Under the pieces are notes generated by a model. The model saw only the letters and a program-made list of their open reading frames with translations, had not been told where the DNA came from and ran no database searches. Of a stretch of 64,000 bases of DNA, positions 22,800 through 35,149 are shown piece after piece. The position numbers and the translations under genes were made by a program. Source of the DNA: Cristatella mucedo (taxonomy: Eukaryota > Bryozoa > Phylactolaemata > Cristatellidae); contig WPIO01000030.1 of NCBI GenBank assembly GCA_009760855.2, forward strand, positions 682,001-746,000, written 5' to 3'. Within the stretch, counting starts at the first letter, position 1. Every line of letters begins with the position of its first letter.

Positions 22800-25529
22800 T
22801 GCATGCACATAGCTAGAGAGTTTTCAGAGTTGTGTTGCTGATGCTGGGGCTGACCCCGTGCTTCTGCTGTGCAGTGCAAGATAGGGAGCTCTCGGAAGAG
22901 GGAAGAGTCTTACCTCTGTGCTTACGGAAGCCTCCTTCAAACCTGGTGGTATTGGCCAAGGCTATTTTCGCCCTTGCTTTCCTGTACTCGTGCACGAGCT
23001 ATGCTTGTTTGTTCTTGCTAAGATTTAGCATTCTGCATCACACTTCAGTGGCTCATTGTGGTATTTTTTCGTTAGGTTAGAGCTATGAGTATTTATTATC
23101 TTATTGTTACATCAAATTAGGGCCAGAGAATGTTAGTCACGTTACTGCGATCGAGCCGACTGATTGTATGAAATTAGTGTTTGCTGCCACGCTCAGCTTG
23201 TTTTTAGGAAAGTCATGCTGGCCTGTGGTGGTAAATAGTTTACCATACCTGCTTACATTTTCACTTTTCAAATTGCATATCGCAAATTGGGTTGTACTTT
23301 AACCGAGTTTCCTGTACTTTCCAGGCTTGGGGATAGTTTATCTGGTTCAACAGTTTTTGGAGTTTGCTATCATTATACTTTCAATTACCCTATTAGCTTC
23401 CTCCTAGAGTAACTTGAAGCAGCGTGTCCCCTCCACAGCTTGCCAATATAACTTAATTTCATCAAGTGGATAGACTCTAATATATCAGCTTAGTGTGCAT
23501 ATTCATGGTTGTTGGCAATAGCATGTCGTATCAGATTCCGATTTTCATATTTAGGTTTCTTACGCTTTTGAAAAAGCTTAGAATAATAAAAATACTAATG
23601 ATAGTCGTGCCGTTGTTTAATGCACTCAGATAATATGGTCTTTTTTACTTCATAGGCACTGTACATATGCGTTAGAGGTAGCACGATTAAATGGTTAATA
23701 GTAATATTAAAATGTCAACGAGCCTAACATGGACGTGACATGCACGGTATGTAGGGTTGGTGTTAGATGGTATAACATCAGTACACATAAGTAGTCACAA
23801 CAAATCGCCACGACCCACCATATGCTAATCTCGGCCAGATTTGGGTTACCCTGACTTCAGTCGGGATTGTATTCCGAGCTTTCGGGGCATGCGAATGAAG
23901 GCACGTTCTCCAATTGGCTTGAGATTTGTTTGAGGCATAGTTAAGCATTTTGGGTCAGAGATGTGGGCGGTGCAATACCTAGCCTGGTTGGGATTTGTCC
24001 AGAATATGAGTGTGCAGTCATCAACATCCGGATGACGGCCATGCACACTTTAGCAGCAAGGGTGCTTCAAATTTTGAAAAGCTGGAGGGCTGGGATGGAT
24101 CAAAGCATAGGTGCACCTCGTATTGTTGCACAGCCAAGGCAATACTGAATCCACCTGCAGTGATTAGCTTTAAAACCACACAAAGCTTATGTGATAGGTT
24201 TTTAATTTCAATAGAAGAATTCCACTGGTCTGCCAAAACTCTTTTCCTTGTCCTCTATTGTAGCTTCAGTAGGGAAATGGAGTGGAATTTGCAAAGTTCT
24301 CTTTAACTAGCGTCGCTTTCCTCAGTAGTTGCCCACCTACAGACTTTTCTAAAGGTGCAAAGACAAGACCTAAGGCAAAGTACATATTTATTATGTTAAC
24401 TTTTCACGGCATCATTAAATCCATGCATCGTAGAAGTAGGACGGTGATAATAGGGTCTAGTGGGCTAGTAGTCTCTCGTGACTTTGCGATGAAGTTTAGG
24501 ATATCGTCAGGTATATTTACTTTGAATGAAGAGATTAAATTGGTACACATAATTAAGAAAGCATTCTGTGGGGCTGTTCCTGAGGGACAGCAGTCCATTG
24601 GGGACCGTACTACCTTAGGGGTGCACCTGTTGATTGGTTCATCTTGCTGACAAAGAAGTTAGAGAAGCGTTCAGCTAGCTCGCCGCCAAGCTCTCTAAGA
24701 AGCTAACCTGAGAGCAAGTAAAGAGACAGTTTATATTCAGCATCCACATTTTTGGATTGTGCATTGTAATTCAACAAGGTTTTCTATTAAACAATTAGTA
24801 TTCAGTCGTAGCTAGGATAGATTGGCATGATTAGCAGTTGCCCTCTTACACATGTCGATGGACAGTAAAACCTGATCGTTTGAATACTTTCTCAAACTTA
24901 AGCTTAGCTGGCATAGCTAGGTTAAAATATGCAATAAAATAAAGGATATCTGGGCAATTGCACTTAGGGTGCACAGTCAGAGTTGCAAACTGATCAATCA
25001 TGGCAGCTTATGTCGTGCTGTTGCATGCTACTAATGAACATGTCGGAAGGATATTGAGCAGCACATGCGAAGAAGATATTTCCGTAGTGATAACGTCGAC
25101 TTCAAGGGTCTTCGCTTTTCGCGATTCACTGATGATTGTGAACTCGGAGGAGGGCACACACACTGCTGCCTGATTATGATCTGCTTGAGTTGAGCCGTGC
25201 AGAATTAGGTCGTGGTAGAATTATTGATCGATAATGTGACCCTTGTTGTGAGTAGAGTCATGCATATGAGCCACAAGAGAACAAAGTCAGACACTGCAAA
25301 CACTTCGACACCTAAGACCGAGGCTTACAGTTTATGAATGCCATTGGCCCCTCGTGTCTTGCGGTACGTTACAAATCTAAGATTCTTTACCATGCTTTAC
25401 AAGTCATTGTTTGATTAGTTTCTGTAGACAAACCTCTTTAATTAATAGCTTGGCACGTCACAACTTAATGTTGCAAGGTAGGTAAACACACCTCAGTAAT
25501 TATTGTATTGGGTTTTGTTGACATCTCAG
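22800..25529 (+). other. Probable intron sequence; no gene seen
   Basis: Between the finger fragments and the 3' exon group. Open frames here (for example 24282-24650) have no finger pattern or domain. I found no SINE, LINE or tandem repeat copies by eye. Confidence 0.4.
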
Positions 25530-25623
25530 GGTTTCATTGATGTTATCATGACTGATGATCAGGTCGAAGAGATGGATGGATTGACAGCACGAGCTAGTGA
25601 GGGGGCTGAACCTTTGTCCTCTG
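25530..25623 (+). CDS. Acidic exon upstream of finger group
   Basis: Acceptor GACATCTCAG, donor CTG/GTATGT. It reads GFIDVIMTDDQVEEMDGLTA and then ASEGAEPLSS, an acidic linker without a domain. It exits in phase 1, and the next exon starts with AG, so the split codon gives Glu. This is the first of five exons that join without a phase conflict to the stop at 28525. Confidence 0.65.
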
Positions 25624-25710
25624 GTATGTATTGCTGAGTGCTTACCTCGGGCTTTGTGCTGCATTCTTGCTGGTTGGCCTTACTGCAATGTGCTGGTGGT
25701 TGTTCTACAG

Positions 25711-25870
25711 AGGATGGTTTTACTGTGCAGTACAATCGTACCAGTGGTGAGCACGTCTTAGAGCCTTCTTCCGATAACATTAAGCAGTACCAGTGCGAGA
25801 AGTGTCCTTATGCTGATTCGAGGATGGAACACTTCGAGCGGCACATGAGCATGCACGGCAGTCGCCAGAA
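25711..25870 (+). CDS. C2H2 zinc-finger exon
   Basis: A 160-bp exon between acceptor GGTTGTTCTACAG and donor AA/GTAAGC. After a hydrophilic segment (EDGFTVQYNRTSGEHVLE) comes a finger QCEKCPYADSRMEHFERH then MSMH, matching C-x2-C-x12-H-x3-H. The exon leaves in phase 2, and the next exon supplies one base to make Lys. The aromatic residue two after the second Cys and the absence of TGEKP-type linkers set it apart from KRAB-style arrays. DNA or RNA binding is inferred from the family. Confidence 0.8.
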
Positions 25871-26014
25871 GTAAGCAGCTGTTCGGAATTTGTAGTTTTT
25901 TGGGCTTTTTGATCTGTTGCTAGAACGAAACTACTGAATTTGCTTTTATTAAATAATTACCTTCTGTGTGTTACTATTGTAAAAGCTTGATGTTGGCAGC
26001 CGTTTACCTTTCAG

Positions 26015-26212
26015 ATTTTTCTGTGCATACTGTGACTACAGTGTGCCAGTTTTCAATTTTCTTGAACTTCATGAGCAGTTGCACTTGTTTCCATATCCAA
26101 GTCTGGTAAAGGGCCAGAAGCCTAATAATCCCACAGACTTTTACGAGAATAGACTTGTCAACTGTGTCGCACCCATTAAGTTTGTTGATTCATCCAAGAC
26201 GAAGCTTTATAG
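26015..26212 (+). CDS. C2H2 zinc-finger exon with long linker
   Basis: A 198-bp exon after acceptor TTACCTTTCAG. The finger FCAYCDYSVPVFNFLELHEQ then LH fits C-x2-C-x12-H-x3-H. A ~40-residue linker follows (FPYPSLVKGQKPNNPTDFYE and on to SSKTKLYR). The exon ends AG/GCAAGT, a GC donor. The split AG+A gives Arg and enters the next finger in frame. An alternative GT donor at CTG/GTAAAG (26106) would be phase 0 and would put the next exon out of frame. The frame itself is open only to 26243. Confidence 0.78.
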
Positions 26213-26344
26213 GCAAGTACTTACACCACTAATGAATGATTAGCCTGCTGCAATGTACGTCGTCGGTATCAATTTGACCCGATAATTCTCTATGCCCGGA
26301 AAAGTGCTCGCATCATTCTATTCCTGTATGGTCTTGCTTTGTAG
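26213..26344 (+). other. GC-AG intron
   Basis: A 132-bp intron starting GCAAGT after exon-final AG and ending TTGCTTTGTAG. AG/GCAAGT is the form normally seen at GC donors, which need strong pairing elsewhere to U1. Phase on both sides supports it. Confidence 0.65.
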
Positions 26345-26459
26345 ATGCGAGTGGTGTCCATTTACCACTTACAGGAAAGAGCGTCTAATGAGTCATCTTA
26401 AGTTTCACAACATCAAAAGTGCGTTAAAGTGCCATTACTGTGATTACAGTGTCAGCAAG
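26345..26459 (+). CDS. Exon with one whole and one half C2H2 finger
   Basis: A 115-bp exon. The first finger is CEWCPFTTYRKERLMSH then LKFH (C-x2-C-x12-H-x3-H). After a short linker NIKSALK the next finger begins, CHYCDYSVSK, and is cut in phase 0 by the donor AAG/GTAGAC. The rest of that finger is supplied by the exon at 28145. Spacing across the junction is exactly 12 residues between Cys and His, which confirms the join. Confidence 0.8.
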
Positions 26460-28144
26460 GTAGACATTAATGTGTGATCTTGTGCTAACAGTTATGCTGA
26501 TTTCGAGTGCTTTAAGCTCATATCTAATCGCCCAACGTAGCATCTTCATTAGCTATTTGTAACGAGTTTCGAAACCTCACTGAAACCCAAAATAAAAGTT
26601 ACAAATCCTTCCACCAGCCAAAATTGTTAAACCCTAAATACAGAACACATCGCAAGTAGCTTAGACACTATGGATATTTCTGCATACTGCCATGGCAGTA
26701 GCATGTCGATTGCTTCACCCGACAAGTTCAAGATCGCCGAAGAAAGAAAAACATTGAAAACTTAGTAGGTTGTACAACATTCCAGTCAGTAGTATTTCTC
26801 CCCAGGTTTAAGGACTATGTACACTCGGCCGAGAAAATTCATGTTAGTGATGTGGCTTGTTACATATGCCAGGGATTGAACTGATGCAGAAAGATTCAAA
26901 CGACAAAACCATGTTTTGAAACTTGTTAGATCTGATTGGCTATCAAAAGAATTTCCAAACCACCTATAACTCGGAGATATTTTTTGGAGCAAAGCTGAAA
27001 GAAAGTTCAGCCACCAGCTCAACTTAATACTAGCTTGAAAGAGAAATAGATGTTCGAAAACTATTGATTGGGAGCCTAGAAAGATTAAAATTAGACGAAA
27101 TGAGGCATTGATGCCCATTCTACTACCAGGTTTCACCGACTCTTGAGTAGGGAAAAACGATACAAATGATGCAAATAAAAATGATAAAAATATATAAAAA
27201 TATATAGATATAAATGATACTAATTTTAAGGTAGCATCAGTGATATCCGAGCCACTTTCTGACTTCAGTCAGGTGTCACCGACAGAGAAATGGACGATTA
27301 CATCCTAATACAAGTATCTGGTGGTTAATGTGCAATTAACTGCATTTATTAGGCAGTGAGCTGGCATTTGCCTGGTCAAGTTTAAATGGGCCACTAAGTT
27401 TTCCGCTAGATCTATTACTGCTATACTTGCGAAAGAAAGCAGTTGTAGCAGGAGATGATGTAGATACAGTTGCCATTATAGTTGCGATTGTAGGTGCAGT
27501 TGCCGCTCGCTTCCCCTCATGATGTTCTCTCTCTCTTTTAGTGCAGCTCGCCCGTTCCCGTTTGCAAGGAAACTACAGTTGCCATTAGGGTGCCGGCATC
27601 CCTGTTTGTTATCCCGGCATGAAATTTCCGGGTGATACTTAACTTGCCACTCCTTTAGAAGACACGCATTAGATATTATTAGGAATGAATACCATGCAAC
27701 CACAACAAATATCTACGGTCGTACTGGATAAGTAGTGCATCGGAAACTGGACTAACAATAACAGGACCACGTCCAACGAAGACACATCAGTCACCGGCAA
27801 ACGATTAGATTTCAGTTACCTGTCCAATTTCTTTGGTGCTAGGGGCGAAGGACTCTCGGGGCTCGAAAAGAGGTCTTAGTTTAATCGATAGTGTTGCTTA
27901 GATGGCATCACCGTTTCATGTAAATGCATAGATCAAGGTTATGCTCACAGAGATTTAATAGGATTACGCACGATCTTCTCAACTTGGACAAGTATCCATT
28001 GTCACAATGCGACACATTCCAAACCATATTTCCGCTTCCAACAACTGACAAGTAGAGCTCTAAGAATGCTTACTAATTTTTGTGAAACTAAAACTGTGCA
28101 AGAAGTCGCACGGTGCTCAATTTGATGTGACCGTTTTCTTGTAG
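26460..28144 (+). other. Intron splitting a zinc finger
   Basis: A 1,685-bp intron, GT...TTTTCTTGTAG. It is AT-rich, with an A/T-rich patch at 27165-27225. The open frames inside show no domain. Confidence 0.6.
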
Positions 28145-28525
28145 GCAAGCAACCTGAAGCGACACATTCGACTGCATTTCATGCCATCTATTGGAGATGA
28201 CGGTGCTGTAAAACCTCGAGTTCAAGACAGTGATGGCGATCGTAATGGTAATGGCTTAAGCATGGACGAAACATCGGTTGTGGAACCGGAGTTTATTGAC
28301 ATATCTGAATTTCAAAAAGCTGTCGGAACTAACTCTCTCGGTGATGGTAAAGATTGCAATCATTCTGCAGCTGAAATGGCACCCGATACGACAAAGGAAC
28401 TTGTTTGTCAGTATTGTTATCGCAAATTTCAATCGGCAGATAAACACCACAACCACGAGCTGCAGCATTTAACTAGCATGTGCGGAAAGGATTGTGAAAG
28501 TACTGATGAGGATGGAAGTTGCTAG
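28145..28525 (+). CDS. Terminal exon, C2H2 zinc-finger gene
   Basis: Begins in phase 0 with ASNLKRHIRLHF, completing the finger started at 26427. A ~70-residue polar, acidic stretch follows, then a last finger CQYCYRKFQSADKHHNH then ELQH (C-x2-C-x12-H-x3-H) and an acidic tail ending at TAG 28523-28525. It is 127 codons including the stop. The five 3' exons together encode five fingers. The arrangement suggests a nuclear, sequence-specific regulator, but I cannot name an orthologue. No clear AATAAA was seen close downstream. Confidence 0.8.
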   Translation, partial: ASNLKRHIRLHFMPSIGDDGAVKPRVQDSDGDRNGNGLSMDETSVVEPEFIDISEFQKAVGTNSLGDGKDCNHSAAEMAPDTTKELVCQYCYRKFQSADKHHNHELQHLTSMCGKDCESTDEDGSC

Positions 28526-28529
28526 GTAC

Positions 28530-29305
28530 CGCTTTATTTTTTTGCAACTAAAAGGCAGCACTGTGCTTATGATTCTGGTTTGTTCGCATTGATTGTGGCA
28601 TGGACGTGCATTGCACGTAAATATATTCGAAACCCAGCTAGCTTGAGATAAGTAGCAGGGCAATTAATAGACTGGCCAGTTTCATACAGCATTGTCGGAG
28701 GCTTTTGTAATGCATACAATTTTCTTGAAAGAAAGGACTTTGTTTGCAGTACTCATTTTAAGTTACTAGGACTTGGTAGGTGTAAAATTGTATCATAGTG
28801 CTCCGTGTAGTATTTACTTCCACGAATGGAATTGAACCCTTGCTGCGATAGCGATTCTTGGTGACGTGTACTAAAGATAGTGCATGCGATTGAATCGGAG
28901 CTGAGATATTAATTCACGCGATCTCCGGTTATGTTTTAATTCTAGTTCTACTACTCGTGTGCCCCGGTTCATGTCCACCACTTTTCCATCCCATGCAAGC
29001 CCAGACTTAGCTGAGAGATCTATCCTGCTACGAATTTCATCCTTAAGCAAGCAATGCATCTTGCTATATCTGGTGCTATCACAGTGATAAAAAAGAATTG
29101 CCAGCATGAGGATCGGAAATTGTGTTATTAGACATTTGAGGATCAACGTCCGATTACTGAAGGTCAATTTTTGTGTGACTAAGCTGTTCACTTCTAAGAC
29201 AAAAGACTTTGAATAATCTAAGTCAAATTGCTAGACTTGAGTCTTGAGACATGATCATCGTATTCTAAATCATTCAGGTTTACTATTGCTATGATCTGAT
29301 GAGTG
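28530..29305. other. Intergenic; nothing supported
   Basis: Downstream of the zinc-finger stop. Open frames on the minus strand (28871-29191) show no domain. No repeat was recognised. Confidence 0.4.
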
Positions 29306-29309
29306 AATA

Positions 29310-30300
29310 ATAAATATAATAATAACAAACTTGATAAAGCGCCTTCAGATATCTCAATCTCTTTCTAATCGCTTTACATATGCCGCAAAGGAACATGACT
29401 CCGTGGTTAGAAGTAGCATGCTCAGGAAACAAGAATCACGTAATTAGGCGTACCAGGCCCAGGGTCAGCCTACAAGTGTGGTTAGTACTAGTATGCAGCA
29501 GTGTCAGCACGAGTTAGCACATAAATGACGAATCACAGGGACTCACTAATTGCTGTCATAAAAAGGTGATTTTTTAGCTGTTTTTAAATGTGCTAAAGTC
29601 AGGAAAGTCATGACGGATGTTGGGAGTGCGTTCTAAGCATTGCAAGCATTCGAACTAAAGGCTTGGTCAGCAAAGAACATAGGTTGGTATAAGGTATAGG
29701 TAAACAGTGAGATTCCGAAAAGCGAGTGATCCAAGGCTTAGTCTGGTGGGGCAGTAGATCTGATAGATAGGCTACAACCAAATAATTAGGGGAACCGAAA
29801 GTGAGGGACAAATCTTGGGAGTCGATGCGTTGCTCGACTGGGAGCTCGTATAGGTCGGCGAGAAATGGTGTCATGTTCCGACTGCGATGCTTACGATAGA
29901 CAATCCAGCTGTAGAGTTGTACAGCAGCTATAGGCGCCTGATTGCACATCCCGGTATACCGGCAAGCAGTGAGTTTCAGAAGTCATGACGGAGTGTCACA
30001 GATTCATGGACCAACATAGATGTGGTATGCCTGTCTAAAAATCCCTAATTTTAGCAATTCTATGTAGCTGCAAGTAGGCAGACCTGATTGAGGAGCTGAT
30101 TCGGTCGTCTAACGAAAGGTCACTCTGGAAAATGACACCTACGTTTCTTGCAGATTCAACAGGCGATATGCTGGCTAAGCTGTTTTTTTGTGTATAGAAC
30201 ACGAATCCATTACAGAGCACCATAGCAGCAAATTTAATCAACAAATGAAGTGACGACCGCTGGCCTAAGGGCTTTGAAACCTTTTGGCGAATATCATCAT
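29310..30300 (-). mobile_element. LINE (CR1/L2-like), 5'-truncated, minus strand
   Basis: Reverse-strand frames at 30035-30244 (ESARNVGVIFQSDLSLDD and on to LHRIAKIRDF) and 29608-29949 (LADLYELPVEQRIDSQDL and on to VAYLSDLLPHQTKPW) match in order the C-terminal part of a CR1/L2-type reverse transcriptase, with a frame change between them. The 3' end near 29310 reads as GATATCTGAAGGCGC followed by TTATTATTATATTT, similar to LINE-B. It is not autonomous. Confidence 0.75.
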
Positions 30301-32450
30301 CGATTGACCAGATACAAACTTATGTCTATTTAGACCTACTTTTAAGACACTTGAATTGCTGATTTGCTGGCCTTGCACGGTATCATTTCGTTTCGCCGTG
30401 AGATTCGGAGACTTCAAGCATCTTTGCAAATGAGAAGTATTCACAATTATTAAGGTCATGAAAGTCGCGTATGCACTCGGAAATTAGCCAAGGTAAATGT
30501 AGCGAAGGAAAACGCATCATTGTCTGCCCAACTCACAGGTGCTCAGCTTACCATTATCTGTCCACTTCAAGAGCACCCTTGGGCTGCATGAGCGAGTATC
30601 TACCTCATTTGATCCTTGGACGCTTTTTCAGTTAGAGTCTCACGCTGATTGTGGCATTGGTAAGCACGAATCTGCCGGGCAGCCTAGTGCCTACGAGAAG
30701 AAAACTAGTACTGTAGGATAGGCCAATGATAATACAATCCACTGCTTTTAAAGAGGACGACAACTGAGACCAGTAAGCACTTGATACTTACGTGTCATTG
30801 CCGGCTGCCTTTGCTTTTTCAAGAGTTAGGCACTCACTCGTCTTTAACGTCCAAGATCTTATCCTAGACGCTAACTCAGCGGCATATGGAAAAAGATTGG
30901 TATTACAAATACTTCTGTTAGAGGTCTGCATAAAGGAAAGTATGTCTACATGTCATTTTCATCGAATGCTCTGAGCCAGAGCTCGCCTATCAGATGGTCA
31001 ATGGTTATGGACTGCTATTGAAATGATCTCTACCTTGCAGTTGTTTTAGAAAATCACTCACCGTAGGTAACACAGCTTATCTCATGACGGCTATGATGCA
31101 TGCATGTTTTATATAGATTTGTTTGTGGGCGACTTATTTCTAATGGCCTAGGTAGTTCAATCGCAACGAGTCAACGGCTAAGCAGGCTGTAGGCGGTATA
31201 CGTGCTAATACTCTAGATGACTTAATAAATAGCTGCTTTTTAATTGGCGAGAACGCCTCACCTGCTGCCCAAGTTTAGGCAATTATGCATCTCAGCGCCT
31301 GCTGCTAATTTAGAGTCTATTGGCTGACTCCCAGTCAATATCTGACCCAGGGATATTATCCAACTCAGGGATATTCCCCGACTCAGCGGTATTTTGGTAT
31401 TTTTTATTAGGATGCATCCCTCGTTGACAGCTGTGCTCTCGAAAATGCTTCTGTGTGCCTCAAGACGAATAAATGTTGAGACCCTTGTATGCTGACGTCC
31501 ACAGTTGTAACTCCACGAGACTCGGCTTTATCCGCCGCCGCTGGAGCCACAAGAACACTTCGAGGGCGGAAGGATGATGCAGGCATTCAATTTTGGTGCT
31601 TTCGAGCTCGGGGCTCTAAGGAGCTCGAAGCCAATTAAACACTACCACACACACCTGTTAGACCCTATTGCTAATCAATAATCACGCCGATCATAAAATT
31701 CGAAGCATTCCGATGTGATTACATTTATTCAATTCCTGTTACTTGCATTCGCAGCATCACTTTTCTGCACCAGTTAAATAAGTAACTAGTTTTTAGCAGC
31801 TGGTAAGCCTATTTAAATAACATAGACATCGTCGCTAGCACGAGTCTTCTGTGCCGCTGCCTATATAGCAAAAGGTTCTCCTAATATTTCCTTAACAACG
31901 GCCATACAAAGGGTTGGGGGTCTTTCAAGTCTTAAGGAAGCTTGAGCCTAAACGTAGCTGGGCGTTGAGAAGTCAGCGTTTAGCCAGCAGCTCCCACTGT
32001 AGATATACGCCGGAGGAGCAAGAATGCTTTGCAGCGTGGATATCTTCGATGTAAGATTATTGGCGGCAGGTCGCCGAGTTCGTTTACCAGGAAAACTTCA
32101 GCGATACAGTTCTAGCGATTTGTGAATCACGGCCACGTGGCTCACGCATACCTCATTCAGCAGCAACGATCGCTTTCGGACGAACGGGCTACTGACAGGT
32201 AATAGGCGAGCCATGGAATCGTTGAGACCAGCCGCCAAAGGCATCAATGTTTATGTTCCCAACTTTGAAGCAAGTTCACGGCGATAGTGAATTTAAAGCA
32301 TGAGCAGGGAGTGGAAGGCAATGGAACCTGCTTTTCAAGGCATCATGCCCCCTGTATTCATGCACAGATTAATTGCAAACCCTCGAAACCATCCGATGAA
32401 ACGTGGAAGCTGCAAATGATCTGGGACTGTGGTGTGAGCCAATGTATTGA
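30300..32450. other. No gene seen; small minisatellite
   Basis: Unassigned apart from three imperfect 18-21-bp units at 31340-31400 (variants of ACTCAGGGATATTCCCCG). The 30539-30721 and 30792-30974 frames lack motifs. Confidence 0.4.
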
Positions 32451-32479
32451 GTCTCTAGAGCATCGCGAACCTTAGCTCA

Positions 32480-32935
32480 ACCAGACGAAAGAGAGGAGAG
32501 AGGAGAAAAGAGAGAGAGAGAAACGAAGAGATAGAGAGACAGGGAGAGATAGAGAAATAGAGAGAGAGACACTGAGAGAGACGCAGAGAGGGACAGAGAC
32601 TAGTGTCACAGAGAGAGAAAGTGAGAGAGAGATAGAGAAAGAAAGAGAAACACACGCACACACAGACGGACAGAGACACAGGGAGACAGAGATTAACAGA
32701 GTTAGAGAAAGACACAGAGTCTGACAGAAACAGAGAGAGAGAGAGAGAGAGACATAGAGACAGAGAGATTTAGAGTGAGACAGTGATAGGCAGAATGACA
32801 CACTGAGAGAAACAAGCAGAATTAAATAGAGGGAGAAAGGGGAAGAGAAACAGAGAGACACAAGACACAGAGAGGGTTGTAAAGAGAGATAGTGAGACAG
32901 AAAAATAGAGAGACTGAAAAAAAGACAGGCAAGCA
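32480..32935 (+). repeat. Purine (GAGA)-rich tract, copy 2
   Basis: About 450 bases of imperfect GAGA/GACA repeats. Sequence on its right side matches that right of the 50398-50672 tract in copy 3, so the tract sits at the same place in both copies. Serine/leucine-rich translations from it are artefacts. Confidence 0.85.
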
Positions 32936-35149
32936 GGCAGACTCACCGTAAGAGTTCTAAGTCTTCTCCTAATGCCAGCATATATTACGTAGCGCCGGAG
33001 AACGAATACGAGTCACCAGTAGTAATGGTGGGCTAGCATTTCAAGCCTGCAGGCAGACCGGTAGCGCTCAATCTACATGAGCACGGAGAATGGGCTCTCG
33101 CTTCGGCTATCCACCAACAGGCACCCGGAGTGGCTATTTCCGGTGACTTCAGTTAGTCAGGAATACTTCAGCATTCATGGCCACTTTTACCTATTTTTAT
33201 GATCAGACTTTGAGAAATGGCTCATAATTCAGCTCAATTTCTTTAAACAGTCTCACATAGCGGAGCTAGTTTTGCTCGTCCGAAATCTTCACATCTCATT
33301 GGCGGTTGCTTTAACTGTAGCAAGTAATTCGTCCGAGATCTTCTGTAGCCGAGTTCCGGGGGTCGAAGGCTATTTCCCGCCAAGCCCCACCACACTCTGG
33401 CCACGCTGCTGCTCGCTCTGCTGCTGAACCAGGGTTAGACAAGCGGCCGTCAGGTTAAACATCTTTATAATATCGCATGCACCAACAAAAACAGGGGAAC
33501 TAAACAAGTCTACAGCGGTCCGATGCAAAGTACACTATAGGAGCGCAAGACGACGAAGCATGCACCAACGGACGCGTTAGTTGGTCAGTCGGCTTCCGCA
33601 GTCCCGCCGTTGTACCGACTCTAAATCCAACAGTACGAGCGTACGCCGTAAAAGATCCGGCTAGCTGAGTAACTGCTTGGCTATTCGGAGTCGACGTCCA
33701 CCACAGTCGAGCGCTTCCGCCGAAAGACGCCAACACGTGCAAACGCGCTACACGGGGAACGCGGAATATACAAGCCAAACAACGAGCGTGCTATCCAGCT
33801 CAAGTTGAGCCTTGGGCACTCGTTGCCTTGCGTGCGTGGCCGCATCGCCGGAGCACGCCTGCACAAATCCAGGGACGTATCTTGGCGAGACCGGGAGCCT
33901 TCCTGACTTACTCGGCCAACTTCCCTTACCCAAGAACCCCGGTGACCCCTTGTCACCGCACATGTCATAAATCAGACCCCGGCCTAGCTGGTGACCCTTA
34001 CTTCATAACAGCCGTCCTGTCCCAGCCAACAGAACCTAGCCTGGGAATACATATACTAGATAATTGAATTCGTCTCACGGCAGTCTTTATCGCCCAAAGC
34101 TTCCTTGCCATAGGCCTTGGAGTTTTCCAGCGTGCTGTGCTTAACAAACATTCATTTTGTTGCGGATATTAAGATCTTATATACGCAAAGCGAAAGCTAA
34201 TTTACCCTTGAGTACGCTGCAGAAAATTGTCTAGCTTATTATCCAACGAGTCCCGCAAGCATTGCACAGCCAGGCACGTCGATGCACTTCGTTATATTTG
34301 CACCTAGCTGAGTCCAGCTAACAAAAACCAGACCACTTCACACTGCACCACGGAAAGTTTACGAAAAACAGTCTCACCACCGACGAGAAGTCACGTAACA
34401 CAGCCCAAATTGAATTACTGTTCGTCTGTCTGGAGTGCGATTCCCCGACCCACTTTACCAGCCAATGGTTGCTTAAAAGGCTGAAAGTATTATTTAGTTT
34501 ACAAAATGGCGAGTTCCCAACGCGTTTCAAGACATCATTCTGGAGCTCCAGCCATTGAAATGAGCGTCCACTTCGTAGGGCTGTAATGCTTCGGAAAAGG
34601 AAGCAATGGGCTGAGGATGCTAGTGCTGTAATTCACTGGCTAAATGTGAGGTATACATGCATCTCACTTGTTCTTCACTGGGAACGAGACTAAAAAGGCG
34701 TTATGCACGTCCTAGTAATTCTGCACTAGATAATCTTTCTCACGCTGCATAACTTTGCCTCTCTCGAAAAAGGATTGTTCGGCAGTACAAACAGGGCTAA
34801 AAAGGAGTGAACGCTTTGCTGCTTCCGTGCCTTTTAGCCAGGATAATACATGCCAGCGGCATGCAAGACTGTTAACTGAACTCCTAAAAAAATTTGCACA
34901 AGTGAATAATATGGTGTGGGTGGGAATAGTTAGCCCTTCACCTTCGGTGAATGTATATCTTTCTCTGCCTCTAAAACAGAAAAGAGCCGTCGGCTATTCC
35001 TGGCGTGAGAGGTCACCCTAAAAGCCCACATATTTCTCACAGCATTCTCTCAGTCCCATACACTGGGTGCCATGTGCTTAAACTTGCTGAGTGTCCATTT
35101 TGTAACTTAGTAATGTAGTGTATCTCCGTCAGTCACACCACAAAGTCAT

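Noticed and set aside
32455-32861. Long Ser/Leu-rich minus-strand proteins
   Set aside because: They come entirely from the GA-rich tract.
33500-33968. Overlapping minus-strand frames in a GC-richer part of copy 2
   Set aside because: Three overlapping frames are open with no domain or conserved counterpart in the other copies.
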